From Beaufortia kweichowensis (taxonomy: Eukaryota > Chordata > Actinopteri > Cypriniformes > Gastromyzontidae), in contig CM032795.1 in NCBI GenBank assembly GCA_019155185.1, positions 21,335,795-21,399,794 on the forward strand: DNA of 64,000 bases, written 5' to 3'. The notes under the pieces are model-generated. The model did no database searches. It worked only from the letters and a program-made list of their open reading frames with translations, and was not told the origin of the DNA. The first letter of the stretch is position 1. The number at the start of each line of letters is the position of its first letter. The position numbers and the translations under genes were made by a program. Below, one piece after another: positions 52,801 through 62,999 of this stretch.

Positions 52801-55800
52801 CAACAGGGCTTTAGTAAAATATACACATGATTTAATATATTGGTAATAAATACATTCTGTGAGAATTTATATTTCAGGTTTTGACTGAAAATGTCACGTC
52901 TATAACACTGAAATTCTCATCTCTTAGTCCAGATCAGATTCTTATAGTTTAATGTGACATCTCTCAATCCAGATCAGATGTGAAGTGCCGGAATGACAGA
53001 GTCAAACAGGAAGGAAGTCACATCCCACCTTCCTCTCCAAAGACTGAACAGCCAATCACGTGGCAGAACGGCAACCACGGTGTCCGTATCCGAAACGGAA
53101 AAGACTCCGGAGCCAATCACACAGAGGGAAATAAAGCCAACGATGTATGTAGTCTTCTCTACTTTAACTTCATATGTTCTTCAGTCAGATAATTTTGGCT
53201 TTCTCTCTCACACACAAACCCAGTCAAACTGATTTTACTCCCGCAGTCATATCTGTGTGAGATTACTCTAGAAATCTCCATGTCGTGAGTTTTTCTGTTC
53301 TCGAGTCATGATTGTGTTTGTTGAAAGAGGTTTTAAAGCGAGGCAGATATCATTGTTTTCAGTGATGAGGTCATGCTTTATTTCATTCATGAGCTATTTT
53401 TACTTTTGAATGAATGAATGAATGAATGAATAGAGGACCCGATTTAAAGTTTCTTTGTTTACAGTGCAAAGAAACAATGTGGAACCATCTGCTGGCTTTC
53501 ATAAATTTAGATTTGAACATTGTTTTAGAAATCCATCAATCATTCAAACGCAATACCTTAAAAATACATTTACAAAATGTTAATGTAGTCAAGATTAATG
53601 TATGTAGTAATTCAGTTCAGACTTTAGAATAGTAAAATAGTTGATCTTTAGCGATCTTTTGATTTTTTTCCTGTACTTTTCTATTCATTTAGTACATAGT
53701 TCACCTCAAAAATAAACAATAAGAATGAAGAAAATATTCACTTTTATTGAATCACTTTTAGAAGGACACGAGGATGCTTAATGGTTGACAGTATTTTCAA
53801 TTTTGGGTGAACTGTTTTTTAAATTTAACAGAATATTTTTTAAATTAAAAATGCTAAAATATGTTAGCGTTGATATTTTATATTTATATCAAATATAAAA
53901 TGGATAAATGGGTGGATCAGATTTTTAAGTTAAGAGTTATTTAATCATCCGGTCACATGGATGGAGTGAGTTTGCATGCAGTTTTTCAGAAGATAAAAGT
54001 CATGCAGTATTCTCTCTTTCTCTTTCATTTCCATCCCTGTTTGATTGATTTCTTGACCTCAATGAATTTACATGATATCTTCCCAACAAATAAATGCCCA
54101 AACTTTTCTGTCTTGTTTGTAAAAAGCACTCATATGATTTGGAACGGGACCGAGTAGATTAAATGGGTATGTGTACTAGTTTTTATGTCAATCCAGTTGA
54201 AACTCTCATTTTCTGCTCAGATGTGTGTAAGTTGTACAGAGAGCCCTGCAGGTGATATGTGACCTGCATGTCGTCTTCAAGACTCTTCTTTACTATTGTT
54301 TCCTAATGTGCTCAAAAGAAATTAGACATCCAATCAGATTCAGTCAAATTCAGCATCTTTTTTCAGATGGTTCAAACAGGCTACAGATTCATGAATTTTC
54401 TGTAGCAGTGATTTTAAAATGTTATTCATTGGTTTTATTATTCATTAAGATGTATCTGTGTTTTAGTTGTGTAATATTTGTCTAGATGTTTGACAGGGAC
54501 AAACGAATGCTCTGTTAACATGACGGAAAACTAAATAGGACGATAAAATCATTTAGTAACGTTGTTATACTCAAAGGGACCCGAGCCATTTGGATTGGAA
54601 ATGCTCTGATAGGGGGTGTAAACTTAAAAAAACAATTTGACAATTGCTGAGAGCAAATCTACTTGAACAACAACCAACCCGTAACTTCCGCAGATCAATC
54701 ACGGGCTGTATCGTCACGATACGGCTTCACGAATGTGACTGGGGTCCCTTTACGATGTTAGTCGTCCATCTTAGCAGTGACCGCCCTCCACCCGACACCC
54801 CTTCCTACCTTCACAAACCCACCCATCCATCTGTGCTGTTCGATGTCCTGTCACGCTTTCTCTCGCATGCACGCCATTGATCTTTACGTTCCTTCTAGCC
54901 GATTCAACGTTTGACCCTAACGCTCCCTAACGTCCGATAGAATGTGGCTGCGAATAAGACAACAATTCATGTAGATGCTTACGGATTTTTGTTTCGTTCG
55001 GTCTTAACATCATATTTTTGTCTGTCCACTCTTTGGTTTTGCTTTGTTTTGTTGGAATTGTCTCCTTAGTCTGTGGATCAATGACCTTAGCCTGGATACT
55101 AAAAGAATTCATTGTCTTTTTCCCATTTCGCTGCGGAGAATTTTCCTTTTTCCTTTTTTTCCCCTTTTTCTTCCTTTGTTTTGTTGATATTGCATCCGTG
55201 TCACTGGTTGAAGCGGAAGGTAGGTAACGCTCTGCCTACGCACGTGGAGAATGTGACAAGCACCCTAGCTTGACATCAGTGTCTCTATCTCTCTCTATCT
55301 CTCTTTGTTTATCTGAGGAAATCCAAAGGTTGGCGGGTTGTTTATCATTGTTTCTTATTCCTTTTAGAATTGTTTGCTCTACTATCATTCGCCTTTATTT
55401 TCTTTATCTGAAATCTACCTCTGCTTTCATGCTTCAGCGTTCAGTACACTGCCCTCCCCACAGGTCCATCTCTTGTCTGCGTTTTTCTTCTTGTTTTTCG
55501 ATAGAATGCATTTAATGTCTGTGCTGCATTTCCTTTTTGTCCTTTTGGTGAAATGGTACTGTACGTGTCATATGATTTGGTCACTTTCCCTTTTTTTCTC
55601 GACACACAAGGGCTGTTTTTGGAAGGTTAACGTTCAGCTGTGTTTCTGTATTATGTTTGATTTTTATCCGCTATGTACGGAGCATAACACCGGCTTGTTC
55701 AACAGCTTTGGTTTCAGAAATATTTCTCCTATTTATTTTCACAGGGATTGTAAAATAAACCAAACCTAGAGATTTAGATGACATTGCACACATTTATTTG

Positions 55801-57782
55801 AATACAAAATTTACTTTTTGTTATGTAATTGCAACCATTGCAATACAAATTATGAATTTGAATAAAAAAAAATGATACAAACTTATTAAACTAATAACTT
55901 TGGTAATTGATTGTAACTATAGATGCAAAGTATTTTAGATTGAAATTTTTCAAAGTCACAGTGACTTTTGGACGATCGTCATAATATTGAACACTGATGG
56001 TCTTCACTGAAACCTTTTCCTAAACCACTTTCTTTAGGAAGAAAATAAATGGGATATATCCTTCTGTAATCCTGCTGTTGAACTTGTTCAGAAGTGATTT
56101 TTTCATTTATCTGATAATGTCAGAGGTTCATCAGAAATCCATGATTTCATTTTTAACTAACAAAATAATAGTCATTATAATGTGCCTGTTTTAATCTCCA
56201 GCTCCTTTCATTGTGGTGAAAGAAACAGATTAATAATGTCATGCTGATCCGTTTATTTGCTCAACCTTATAAATATAGCACAATCTCTTTATAGCCTTAA
56301 TGAAATTAAAATAGCAGTTTTGTGGCTTTTAGTTCACGTTTTAAGCAAAATGTCGGTATTCTAGTGTACTAGTGGACAAAATAAAGTTTTGATTAATAAA
56401 ACATAATCGGGGTGTTAAAAGTACAGAGAAATTGTGCTTCAGTTGAAGTATGGCTATTGTGTGAAATATTTAGGTAAAGAAGGACAAAAAGAGACAAACC
56501 CAACCTTTGGCTTATAAATGAACCTGTTCTGGGTTGTATTGAACTATAATTGAGTCAAATATGGACATTTTCTAGGTTAATTTAACCCAACGGTTGTGTT
56601 TGTCCCTTTTTGACCCAATATTTTTTACAGTAAACTTTGATTTAATGTTGCCAAGAATATTAATTCTGTCATCATTTTTAATAAATCTCATGTTGTTTCA
56701 AACCCATATGACACAAAAGCAGATTCCAGACAGAATGTTAATGACAAACAGCCTCGATCATCATTTCCTTTCTTTGGATGGACAACAAACTTTGGCTGTC
56801 AGTCACTAACATTTTGTGTTTCACAAAAAAATGGTAAAATGTCTTTGAAACATCACGAGTAACTAATGAACTAATGATTTTTTTAGGCTGGTTAAATGAA
56901 TAAGTTTTATTTTTATGTTTTGAAGTTGATGTGAAGGAATATTCCAGGTCAACTTTGTTGTTTACTTACTTTCTTTGTAAAAGCAAAAACAAAACGATTT
57001 ATGTCAATGGACTTGTAAGCTCATGTATAACTTGACATCTTAGTCTTGTGTCGTGTTTTGCACTAAAGACACAAGGATTGAGACATTAATTTGCAACGTA
57101 TATACTGAATTCTGTCTATGAAGCACAATTATGTACTTTACACCCTACCGTCCATAACGCCAGCCGAGTATTTAATGAAGAACAGACAGAAAGCGTTGAG
57201 ACGATGTTTACAAGAGAAGTGTACGTGTGTCAGCCCGCACACACACAAACACACACACAAACACACACTGTGATAGTCGTGTTGAGTTGATTTCTTTCTG
57301 TCTTTCTCTCTTTGATTTGGTTTCCATGCATTGTTTCATATTCACTATCCAGGGACGGGGTTGTGTCTGTTCTCTTGCATTTTGTGAATCTAATGATGCA
57401 CTTATGTTGCCCCACTTTTCCCTTCTCTTCAAACCTTACCTACTAAAGGAGGGAATACCACTTTATTGGTAAGTGGATGTTAACCAAAAGGGAGTTCAAA
57501 CAAAACAGAGTAACCTTTTAAAAAGCTGTTAAAACAGGAATGGGTCGCTGCACATCTCAGCAATTGTCTGCAGGACAAAACAATCCACAAGCAAGTTCTA
57601 TTGAGTAGAAGAACAATTGTTTTCTAATTCGATTCTATCTATTCTTGTGAATCTTGATTTTGTTCCTTCCATTTCTGTGATGTTCTGTCAAGTTGTCTGT
57701 TTTATTTTCTAGTTTTACTTTTCACCTTTTCGTTTGTAGCTCTTTCTGAAATTTAAAAGTCCTCTTTCTCTCCTTTATACTC

Positions 57783-57825
<43 letters not shown>

Positions 57826-59898
57826 ACTTCATTTCTTTCACAGTTTGGCATATTCTCCCTCTCCCCTTTTGTTTTATGTTTTTTTCGGGACTATTCTTTT
57901 CTATTCATTATGGTTTTGCATGCCGAGTATTGCATGCGCTGCACCATAGAGGACTGTCTGTAAGCCAGAGAGAAATCCTAGCACTTTCTTTTAGATATTT
58001 TTGTTGGCAAGTACACGATAACGCTCTTTTGTCCAGGTGGAAACAGATTCTAATTTCACTGTTTGTTTTTTTCACATTTCTTTCTTTGGTTTCTTGGTTC
58101 TAATTCATCTACAGAAGCTCAGACTGTTGGCCATGTCGCCCTCCGGCTCTCAGACGTTCACGTCGCCTCATCTGAGAGGTGCTAAACACCACGCCGCCCA
58201 TCTCAAGAGTCCCGGACCTGCGTCCCAGATGACTGAAGATGCCTACGGAGATGTCAGATCTCTGTCTGAATCGTCAGGGAAACGCAGCGGGCGGTCGAGG
58301 GTTCGAGAGAAGACGACTCACTCGCCGGGGCACAGCACTGACTCCCAGCATGATACGCACACTAAAACCAAGAATCAGAAGAAGTAAGACCTGGAAAATC
58401 ACAAAACGTTATAGTATACTTTCAATTCATTTTATTAAGCAAAGTTTAAGTCTCTTTTAAGTATACTTTATGTAGTACATTAAATATACTTGAATGTAAT
58501 ATATATTAAGTTGGCCCACTTTTTAGTTTATAAAATTGTACTTTTATGTATATTTAATGTGTTTTATCATTTATAATAATTTATTGTTTTTGTCTGTTTC
58601 TAGTTCAGATAAATGTCAACATTATATTAAGCAAAAACATTGTAGATTTCATGTAGTTTCTCTTCTCCTTTGCTTAAGTCTTATATTTCCCCACAGGGGA
58701 AAAGGATCTCATTCATCCAAGCGACACCATCGCAGTCGAGGTCACAACCGTCACCGGAGTTCCTCCATGTCTCCGGGTCGACACAAGCGCACGTCCAGAA
58801 AGAATAAGAGCAGAAGTCATCGCAGCAGTTCCTGGAGCAGCGGGAGATCGTCATCACGAGCTCATTCTAGAGACCATGATCCCAGCAAGAGCAAATCACC
58901 ACACGTGCGCCAGAACAACTCCAGGTACATCACACATGTACACATATAGAGCCTGTACATGGAGTGGGCTAAAAATATAGATAATGTTAATCTGGGATAT
59001 AGAAAAATGCATGTCAGCTCTAGTGCAGGGAATAGATGTAATATATTTGTTTTCTGTCTGTCTGCGTGCAGAGAGCGAGACAGTCCTCATCATTCAGATG
59101 CAGAGAGAGCTCGCCGGCGATCCCGCAGTTACTCACCCATTCGGAAGAGACGGAGAGACTCGCCCAGCTTCATGGAGGCTCGTAGAATCACCAGGTAACA
59201 CATCTGACAAGATCAGTTCACTCAAGCAAAAATGATTTATCTATTTAAATTCTGGAAAAACCTTAAAAATCTCAGTAATTGTGTGAATACGAAACTAATG
59301 TGCCGACAACAACACACCTGATTCAATGTGTGCATTTAATAGATAAAGATTTTTATTGTATCTGTGCTTAAAACCTCAGTTATCAGATAGTAATATTCTG
59401 GTGTGACTAAACCATTTGTGAAGCAAATATACAGATTAGAAGGAAACATGGACCTCTACAGGCTGAATTGTGTACTGCAGGATTTCTGATGTTAAAGTGT
59501 TTTCATTCAAATGTTGCTTTCTTATTAAAAGTCAATATAATAATCAAATATTTAACATTAAAAAATATGATATTCTTTATTTTTCATCATAACTTGCTTT
59601 AAGATACAGTCTGTGTATCACCAAGTTTAAATAAACTACTTCTAAATGTCGCACATGACGTTTTCTGCCAGATATGTAACAGGTTTTGTCCAGTCACTGA
59701 GCTGTGATGTGTTAGCTGTCACTCTCTCCTCTATGAAGTTTCCTCCGAAGACATCAGAATGGAGTGATGCTGATGTGCAGGCATTAGTTACCATGGTAAC
59801 CGTTGCCATGCATCTGGACCCCCGTAGTTTTTTCCTGAAGCAGCACGATGAAGCAGCTTGCAGTCCCACGAGTACAACTATATTCTCTATCTCTCTCT

Positions 59899-59950
<52 letters not shown>

Positions 59951-61249
59951 CTATCTCTCTCATGCTCTCACCATTAAATTAACATCACAAAAACTTCTGG
60001 CTTCCTCACAGATCAGCACTAACAATCCTGCAGATTAATGATGGAGAGACATGCGGAGAATTTTATAACAGTGTTTCAAAAACTCAGTGAGCTGCCTACA
60101 TAGACAGAATAGCAAGGCATCACAGCCTTTATAGGCATTTTAAAAAGTTATTTTGCCTTATAAAATTATTCTTTTTTATTATTAATTATTATTATTATTA
60201 TTTTGGACTAATTGATGTGTGGCATCTCACCAATGCTTCACAGAAAATGCAATCCCAGAATACATTTCAACAAGCTCATTAAAAAATCCATTGCAGATAA
60301 AAGATCAAAAGTTGAGAAACACGTCAAACTGAAATATATTTATTCATCCAGTACTAAAAACTACAAATAATGCCATATGGTAAGTTTATCTGATAGCATG
60401 GCAGCTCATTGAGTTTTGGAACTAAAATGATCATCTGTGTTAAACATTTTATCCAGAACGTTTAACCAACATGCTTTAACTTCTGTTGCTCAGATTTACC
60501 TCAACGTGTTCTGTCCTGTTACAGATTCTCACAGTAACACACGTTTATATGTTCAACATCATGTTAGATCTTACAGTTTGTTTTAATAATGTTTAGCACT
60601 AAATAACACTAGCTAACCAAAACTGAATTTTCTTTTCCAGAAACTAACCAGCACTGGCAGTAACTTCACCTCTCTGATCACAATATAATCATATAGTTAT
60701 TTAAATTCAGACAGAATATTATAATGATTGCAAATTTATGCTCATTTCCTGGTTTCGATGTTTGATCAGCTGCATTACTAGCTGGTCAGTAGCTGGTCTG
60801 AAAAACCAACTAAAACCAGCTTGACCAGCTTCTAAACCAGTATAAACGGTTTCTTCTAACATAGTGACTCTTTTGATTTAATTTGGTTTAATTGACCAAT
60901 TTTGATAAATAATTAAATAATAGTTAAAGTATTTGTATATGTTGGTGTGTGGTCAGAGTGGTATTTAAGTACTTCATTGAAATCTTACACTATTTTATAC
61001 CATTCTTACATCTGTCTGTCTCTGTCTGTGTGTAGCGCACGTAAACGGCCCATCCCGTACTACCGTCCGAGCCCGTCCTCATCCAGTTCGGGGAGCAGTT
61101 ACAGCAGTTCTAGTCGCAGTCGCAGCCGCAGTCGCAGTTACTACAGCAACAGCAGTTACAGCAGCTACAGTCGCAGCCGCAGCAGGAGTCGATCCAGCGC
61201 AGCTCACAGTTACTGCAGCCAAAGCAGTTACGAGAGCCCTGGATTCTGA
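43884..61249 (+). CDS. srrm3: Serine/arginine repetitive matrix protein 3 (13 coding exons)
   Basis: Nuclear SR-related factor that promotes inclusion of neural and endocrine microexons (family knowledge). Coding exons: 43884-44098 (exon from 43872), 49349-49450, 50356-50484, 50641-50715, 51361-51429, 52189-52224, 52340-52381, 52604-52711, 52973-53144, 58115-58383, 58697-58924, 59072-59194, 61036-61249; 1782 nt, 593 aa (human about 650). A cwf21-type domain lies at about 42-95 (REILDHERKRRVELKCMEL, EEIRQK-like EDEIRQKVETFRQML). The middle is Lys/Arg/Ser-rich low complexity. The eMIC domain at about 494-541 is split over the last two exons: RSYSPIRKRRRDSPSFMEAR, then SARKRPIPYYRPSPSS, followed by an RS-repeat tail ending YESPGF. 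The N-terminal LDHERKRRVEL block distinguishes SRRM3 from SRRM4, which lacks cwf21. ATG 43884 (context GCCATGT) was chosen as the first good start in the exon. Additional exons inside the 5-kb intron cannot be excluded. Confidence 0.93.
44640..44800. repeat. Fragment of cyprinid fold-back repeat
   Basis: CATTGACTTCCATTGTATGA, TCAACAGATGAAAGTCATAT and ACACGAGGATGGATAAATGA are the reverse-orientation landmarks of the family at 13795-14035. Confidence 0.55.
45230..45720. mobile_element. Non-autonomous hAT-type DNA transposon with 8-bp target duplication
   Basis: The element begins CAGGGCCGT and ends ACGGCCCTG, a perfect 9-base inverted repeat that extends imperfectly (GGGGCCCC/GGGGGCCCC blocks follow inside both ends). 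It is flanked by identical 8-base direct repeats TGGACCTC at 45222-45229 and 45721-45728. Eight-base duplications and CAG..CTG ends are characteristic of the hAT superfamily. The 491-base element has no transposase frame, so it would rely on an autonomous relative. It lies in srrm3 intron 2. Confidence 0.9.
46855..47096. repeat. MITE-like repeat with TAGTTCA..TGAAC-type ends
   Basis: Left end AATAGTTCATCCAAATTCTC and right end ACATTTGGGTGAACAGT are inverted counterparts. TTTACTCACTCTCTTGCCATC and ATGACATGAGGATGAATAAA are internal landmarks of this family. Confidence 0.65.
47753..47925. repeat. 5' portion of the TAGTTCACC repeat family
   Basis: Starts CTAGTTCACCTAAAAATTAC, continues TTTATTCACCCTCATGTCC and GACTTCCTTTCTTCTGTAG. 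The right end is missing after about 47920, so the copy is truncated. Confidence 0.65.
48400..49340. other. srrm3 intron 2, distal part
   Basis: AT-rich intronic DNA leading to exon 3. Nothing is recognised apart from the polypyrimidine tract and acceptor at 49330-49348. Confidence 0.4.
53407..53431. repeat. (GAAT)n microsatellite
   Basis: Six GAAT units. Confidence 0.9.
53697..53813. repeat. Compact MITE, about 117 bases
   Basis: TAGTTCACCTCAAAAATAA at the left and AATTTTGGGTGAACT at the right form inverted ends, with GGACACGAGGATGCTTAATG inside. This is a deletion derivative of the same family as 46855 and 47753. Confidence 0.7.
56665..56835. repeat. Fragment of cyprinid hAT-like fold-back repeat
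   Basis: TTCTGTCATCATTTTTAATA, CTCATGTTGTTTCAAACCCA and ACACAAAAGCAGATT appear in the order expected for this family. Right end degraded. Confidence 0.5.
57787..57822. repeat. (CT)n tract upstream of srrm3 exon 58115
   Basis: About 18 CT units 290 bases upstream of the acceptor at 58113-58114, on the sense strand, within a larger pyrimidine-rich region. Confidence 0.9.
59787..59800. promoter_or_regulatory. Palindromic RFX-type X-box in srrm3 intron
   Basis: GTTACCATGGTAAC is a perfect 14-base palindrome matching the RFX consensus GTNRCC..RGYAAC. It is followed by CGTTGCCATG, another half-site. It lies in a complex, repeat-free stretch (59642-59870) inside the intron that splits the eMIC domain. 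Confidence 0.5.
59880..59960. repeat. (CT)n microsatellite
   Basis: Imperfect CT array on the srrm3 sense strand between the last two coding exons. Confidence 0.9.
60774..60850. repeat. 'ACCAGCT' short repeat
   Basis: Several copies of AGCTGGTC and ACCAGCTT in both orientations, a pattern common in fish introns; related to 22060-22205. Confidence 0.55.
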
Positions 61250-62678
61250 CCGACTGCAAACACATCGCTGGATCTGTCCTGAAGACACATGCAGGAACGC
61301 AAAAGGTTTTACAGCATTACAGAAACTGACTGCGTCAATGAAAAGACAGTGGGAACGTATGAAAGACTGAACAGAAAGTAAAGTTTTTTGGTGTATCGAT
61401 GCTAAAAATCCAATTGGAAAACAATGTGGAAGTGGGTGTTGTGTGAGCAAAGCCTGAGAAATCAGATTAAGAACAATAATATTAAGTTTAGGAACTTGAA
61501 AGAAAAATATCTAGCATCTCATAATGAAATCCAGATAAAAGTTTATATGGATTTAAATACAATCATTCACATAACGTCACGTAATGTCCAATGTGAGCTA
61601 AAGTTTCTGACACACATTAAATGTAACTTTACACGTCTATATTTACAGACTTCAAAGCCTAAAGAACAAAGATGAGAAAAGCACTTTTTCTGAAATTCTT
61701 CCACACTGCAAAAATAACCAAAAAGCTGATTGAACATAAGAGACACTGATGAAATGAAGATATGCGTGTTAAAACCGAGGTCAAAGAGACGATGAAGAGT
61801 CAGATTCAATATGATCAAATGAAACAAGAACAAAATATCACATTTGACAGTAGCTTTTGATTTAAGAGAAACTCTCAAAAGAGTGTCACACTTCATCCAG
61901 AAATCAACAAAATGTGAAAGAAATGACATTATGCATACAGACAATGAACGCTAAATGGATTTTATTTTGGACTGTGTCATGTCAGTATTTTCTCATTACA
62001 GAAAAGATAATGTCACAATCCAAAAAGTCAAAGATACTTCATTTACTTTATGCAAAATATAATTTCCTTATTTTACAGTGAAATGTGACCCAGACAGTTT
62101 TCATGTACTCTGTAGTTTTTAAATATTGCTCTGCTTTTTCTAACCGTTGTATTATAATGACTGTATGTCGGGATGTTTTAGTTTAAATATTTACGCTGCA
62201 AGTTTTGGCTGTAAACTATGCACTGTATATTCCACATTATATACCGGATGACACGAGGCTTTCCTGTGTGAAATCTTGGCATGTTGCTGTGGAGAGGCTT
62301 CCTGTCAAACGTCAGCTCTTCTTTTCTTTACTCTCAGATCTTGTCAAAACATTCATATCTCATGCACCTATAATGCCAGTCAATTTTGGAGATGTGATAT
62401 TTCTTATTATATACAGTATTTCACTTATATTTTGGCTGTGTGTAGTGCATATAAATCCTATTAGAGGTGTGTCATATAACCACCTACCGTATGTACAGTA
62501 ATCTGAAATCTCTGTGGAGGTTTTAATTATTGTTTTTAGTGTAGGCATATTTACCCTAAAACCAGGCTGCAAAAATATACTGTACGCACACGTCTTTTTA
62601 CCGTATTTATTAACTATGTTATTCTATTTATTCAGTGATTTATACATGTAATTAATATTTATTTAATGTTCATTGCGT

Positions 62679-62691
62679 ATTTATTTATTTA
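62679..62691 (+). promoter_or_regulatory. AU-rich element in srrm3 3' UTR
   Basis: ATTTATTTATTTA, three overlapping AUUUA pentamers, lies 37 bases before a polyadenylation signal. Such elements bind ELAV/Hu or TTP-type proteins and control mRNA stability (established). Neural expression of srrm3 makes ELAV-like proteins plausible partners. Confidence 0.5.
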
Positions 62692-62727
62692 TGAGTTATG
62701 TTTTCTGTGCGACACTGCACATTTGCA

Positions 62728-62989
62728 AATAAATTATGGCAAAGTGTGAAAATAAGTGAAAGATTTATGGTACAATTTTACACACATTTTATTGTATATG
62801 ACTTTTGCATCCTTTTAAGTCATTAAGAACCCGTATTTATTTTCCTGGTCTTATTGTAAACAATGTTTTCCCAATTTCCCATTGCATGTCAATACAAATT
62901 AAAAAATAGATGTCTAATTTTTATGTTATTTTGTAACACTTTTCTATCAAATGTTTGACTTCATTTTGACACCTAAAGGATAAAATAAA
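62728..62989 (+). terminator. Polyadenylation signals of srrm3
   Basis: AATAAA at 62728-62733 and 62984-62989, about 1.5-1.7 kb after the stop codon (61247-61249). The interval 61250-62730 is the likely 3' UTR; a further AATAAA near 63419 could extend it. Confidence 0.5.
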
Positions 62990-62999
62990 ACCATCACTC

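Larger units (their letters stand above)
53145..58114 (+). other. 5-kb srrm3 intron with repeat-poor structured block
   Basis: Between exons 53144 and 58115. The part 53145-54500 is ordinary AT-rich DNA with a GAAT repeat and a MITE. The part 54540-55780 lacks microsatellites and known repeats, is richer in CpG and non-repetitive words, and contains strong inverted repeats (54573-54582 with 54742-54751; hairpin 54703-54727). It ends with an AATAAA at 55754-55759. The part 57170-58110 is similar, strongly pyrimidine-rich near the acceptor, with two TGCATG motifs. It may be a regulated or retained intron, or an alternative 3' end. Confidence 0.4.

Noticed and set aside
54644..54880. Open frame in the structured srrm3 intron block
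   Set aside because: No family resemblance; the inverted repeats suggest RNA or DNA function rather than coding.
59646..60038. 130-residue open frame with protein-like first half
   Set aside because: It ends in a CT microsatellite, and insertion between the two eMIC exons would disrupt a conserved domain; kept only as a possible regulatory segment.
43884..61249. Assignment of this gene to srrm4
   Set aside because: The cwf21-type N-terminus is present, and it is absent in SRRM4.
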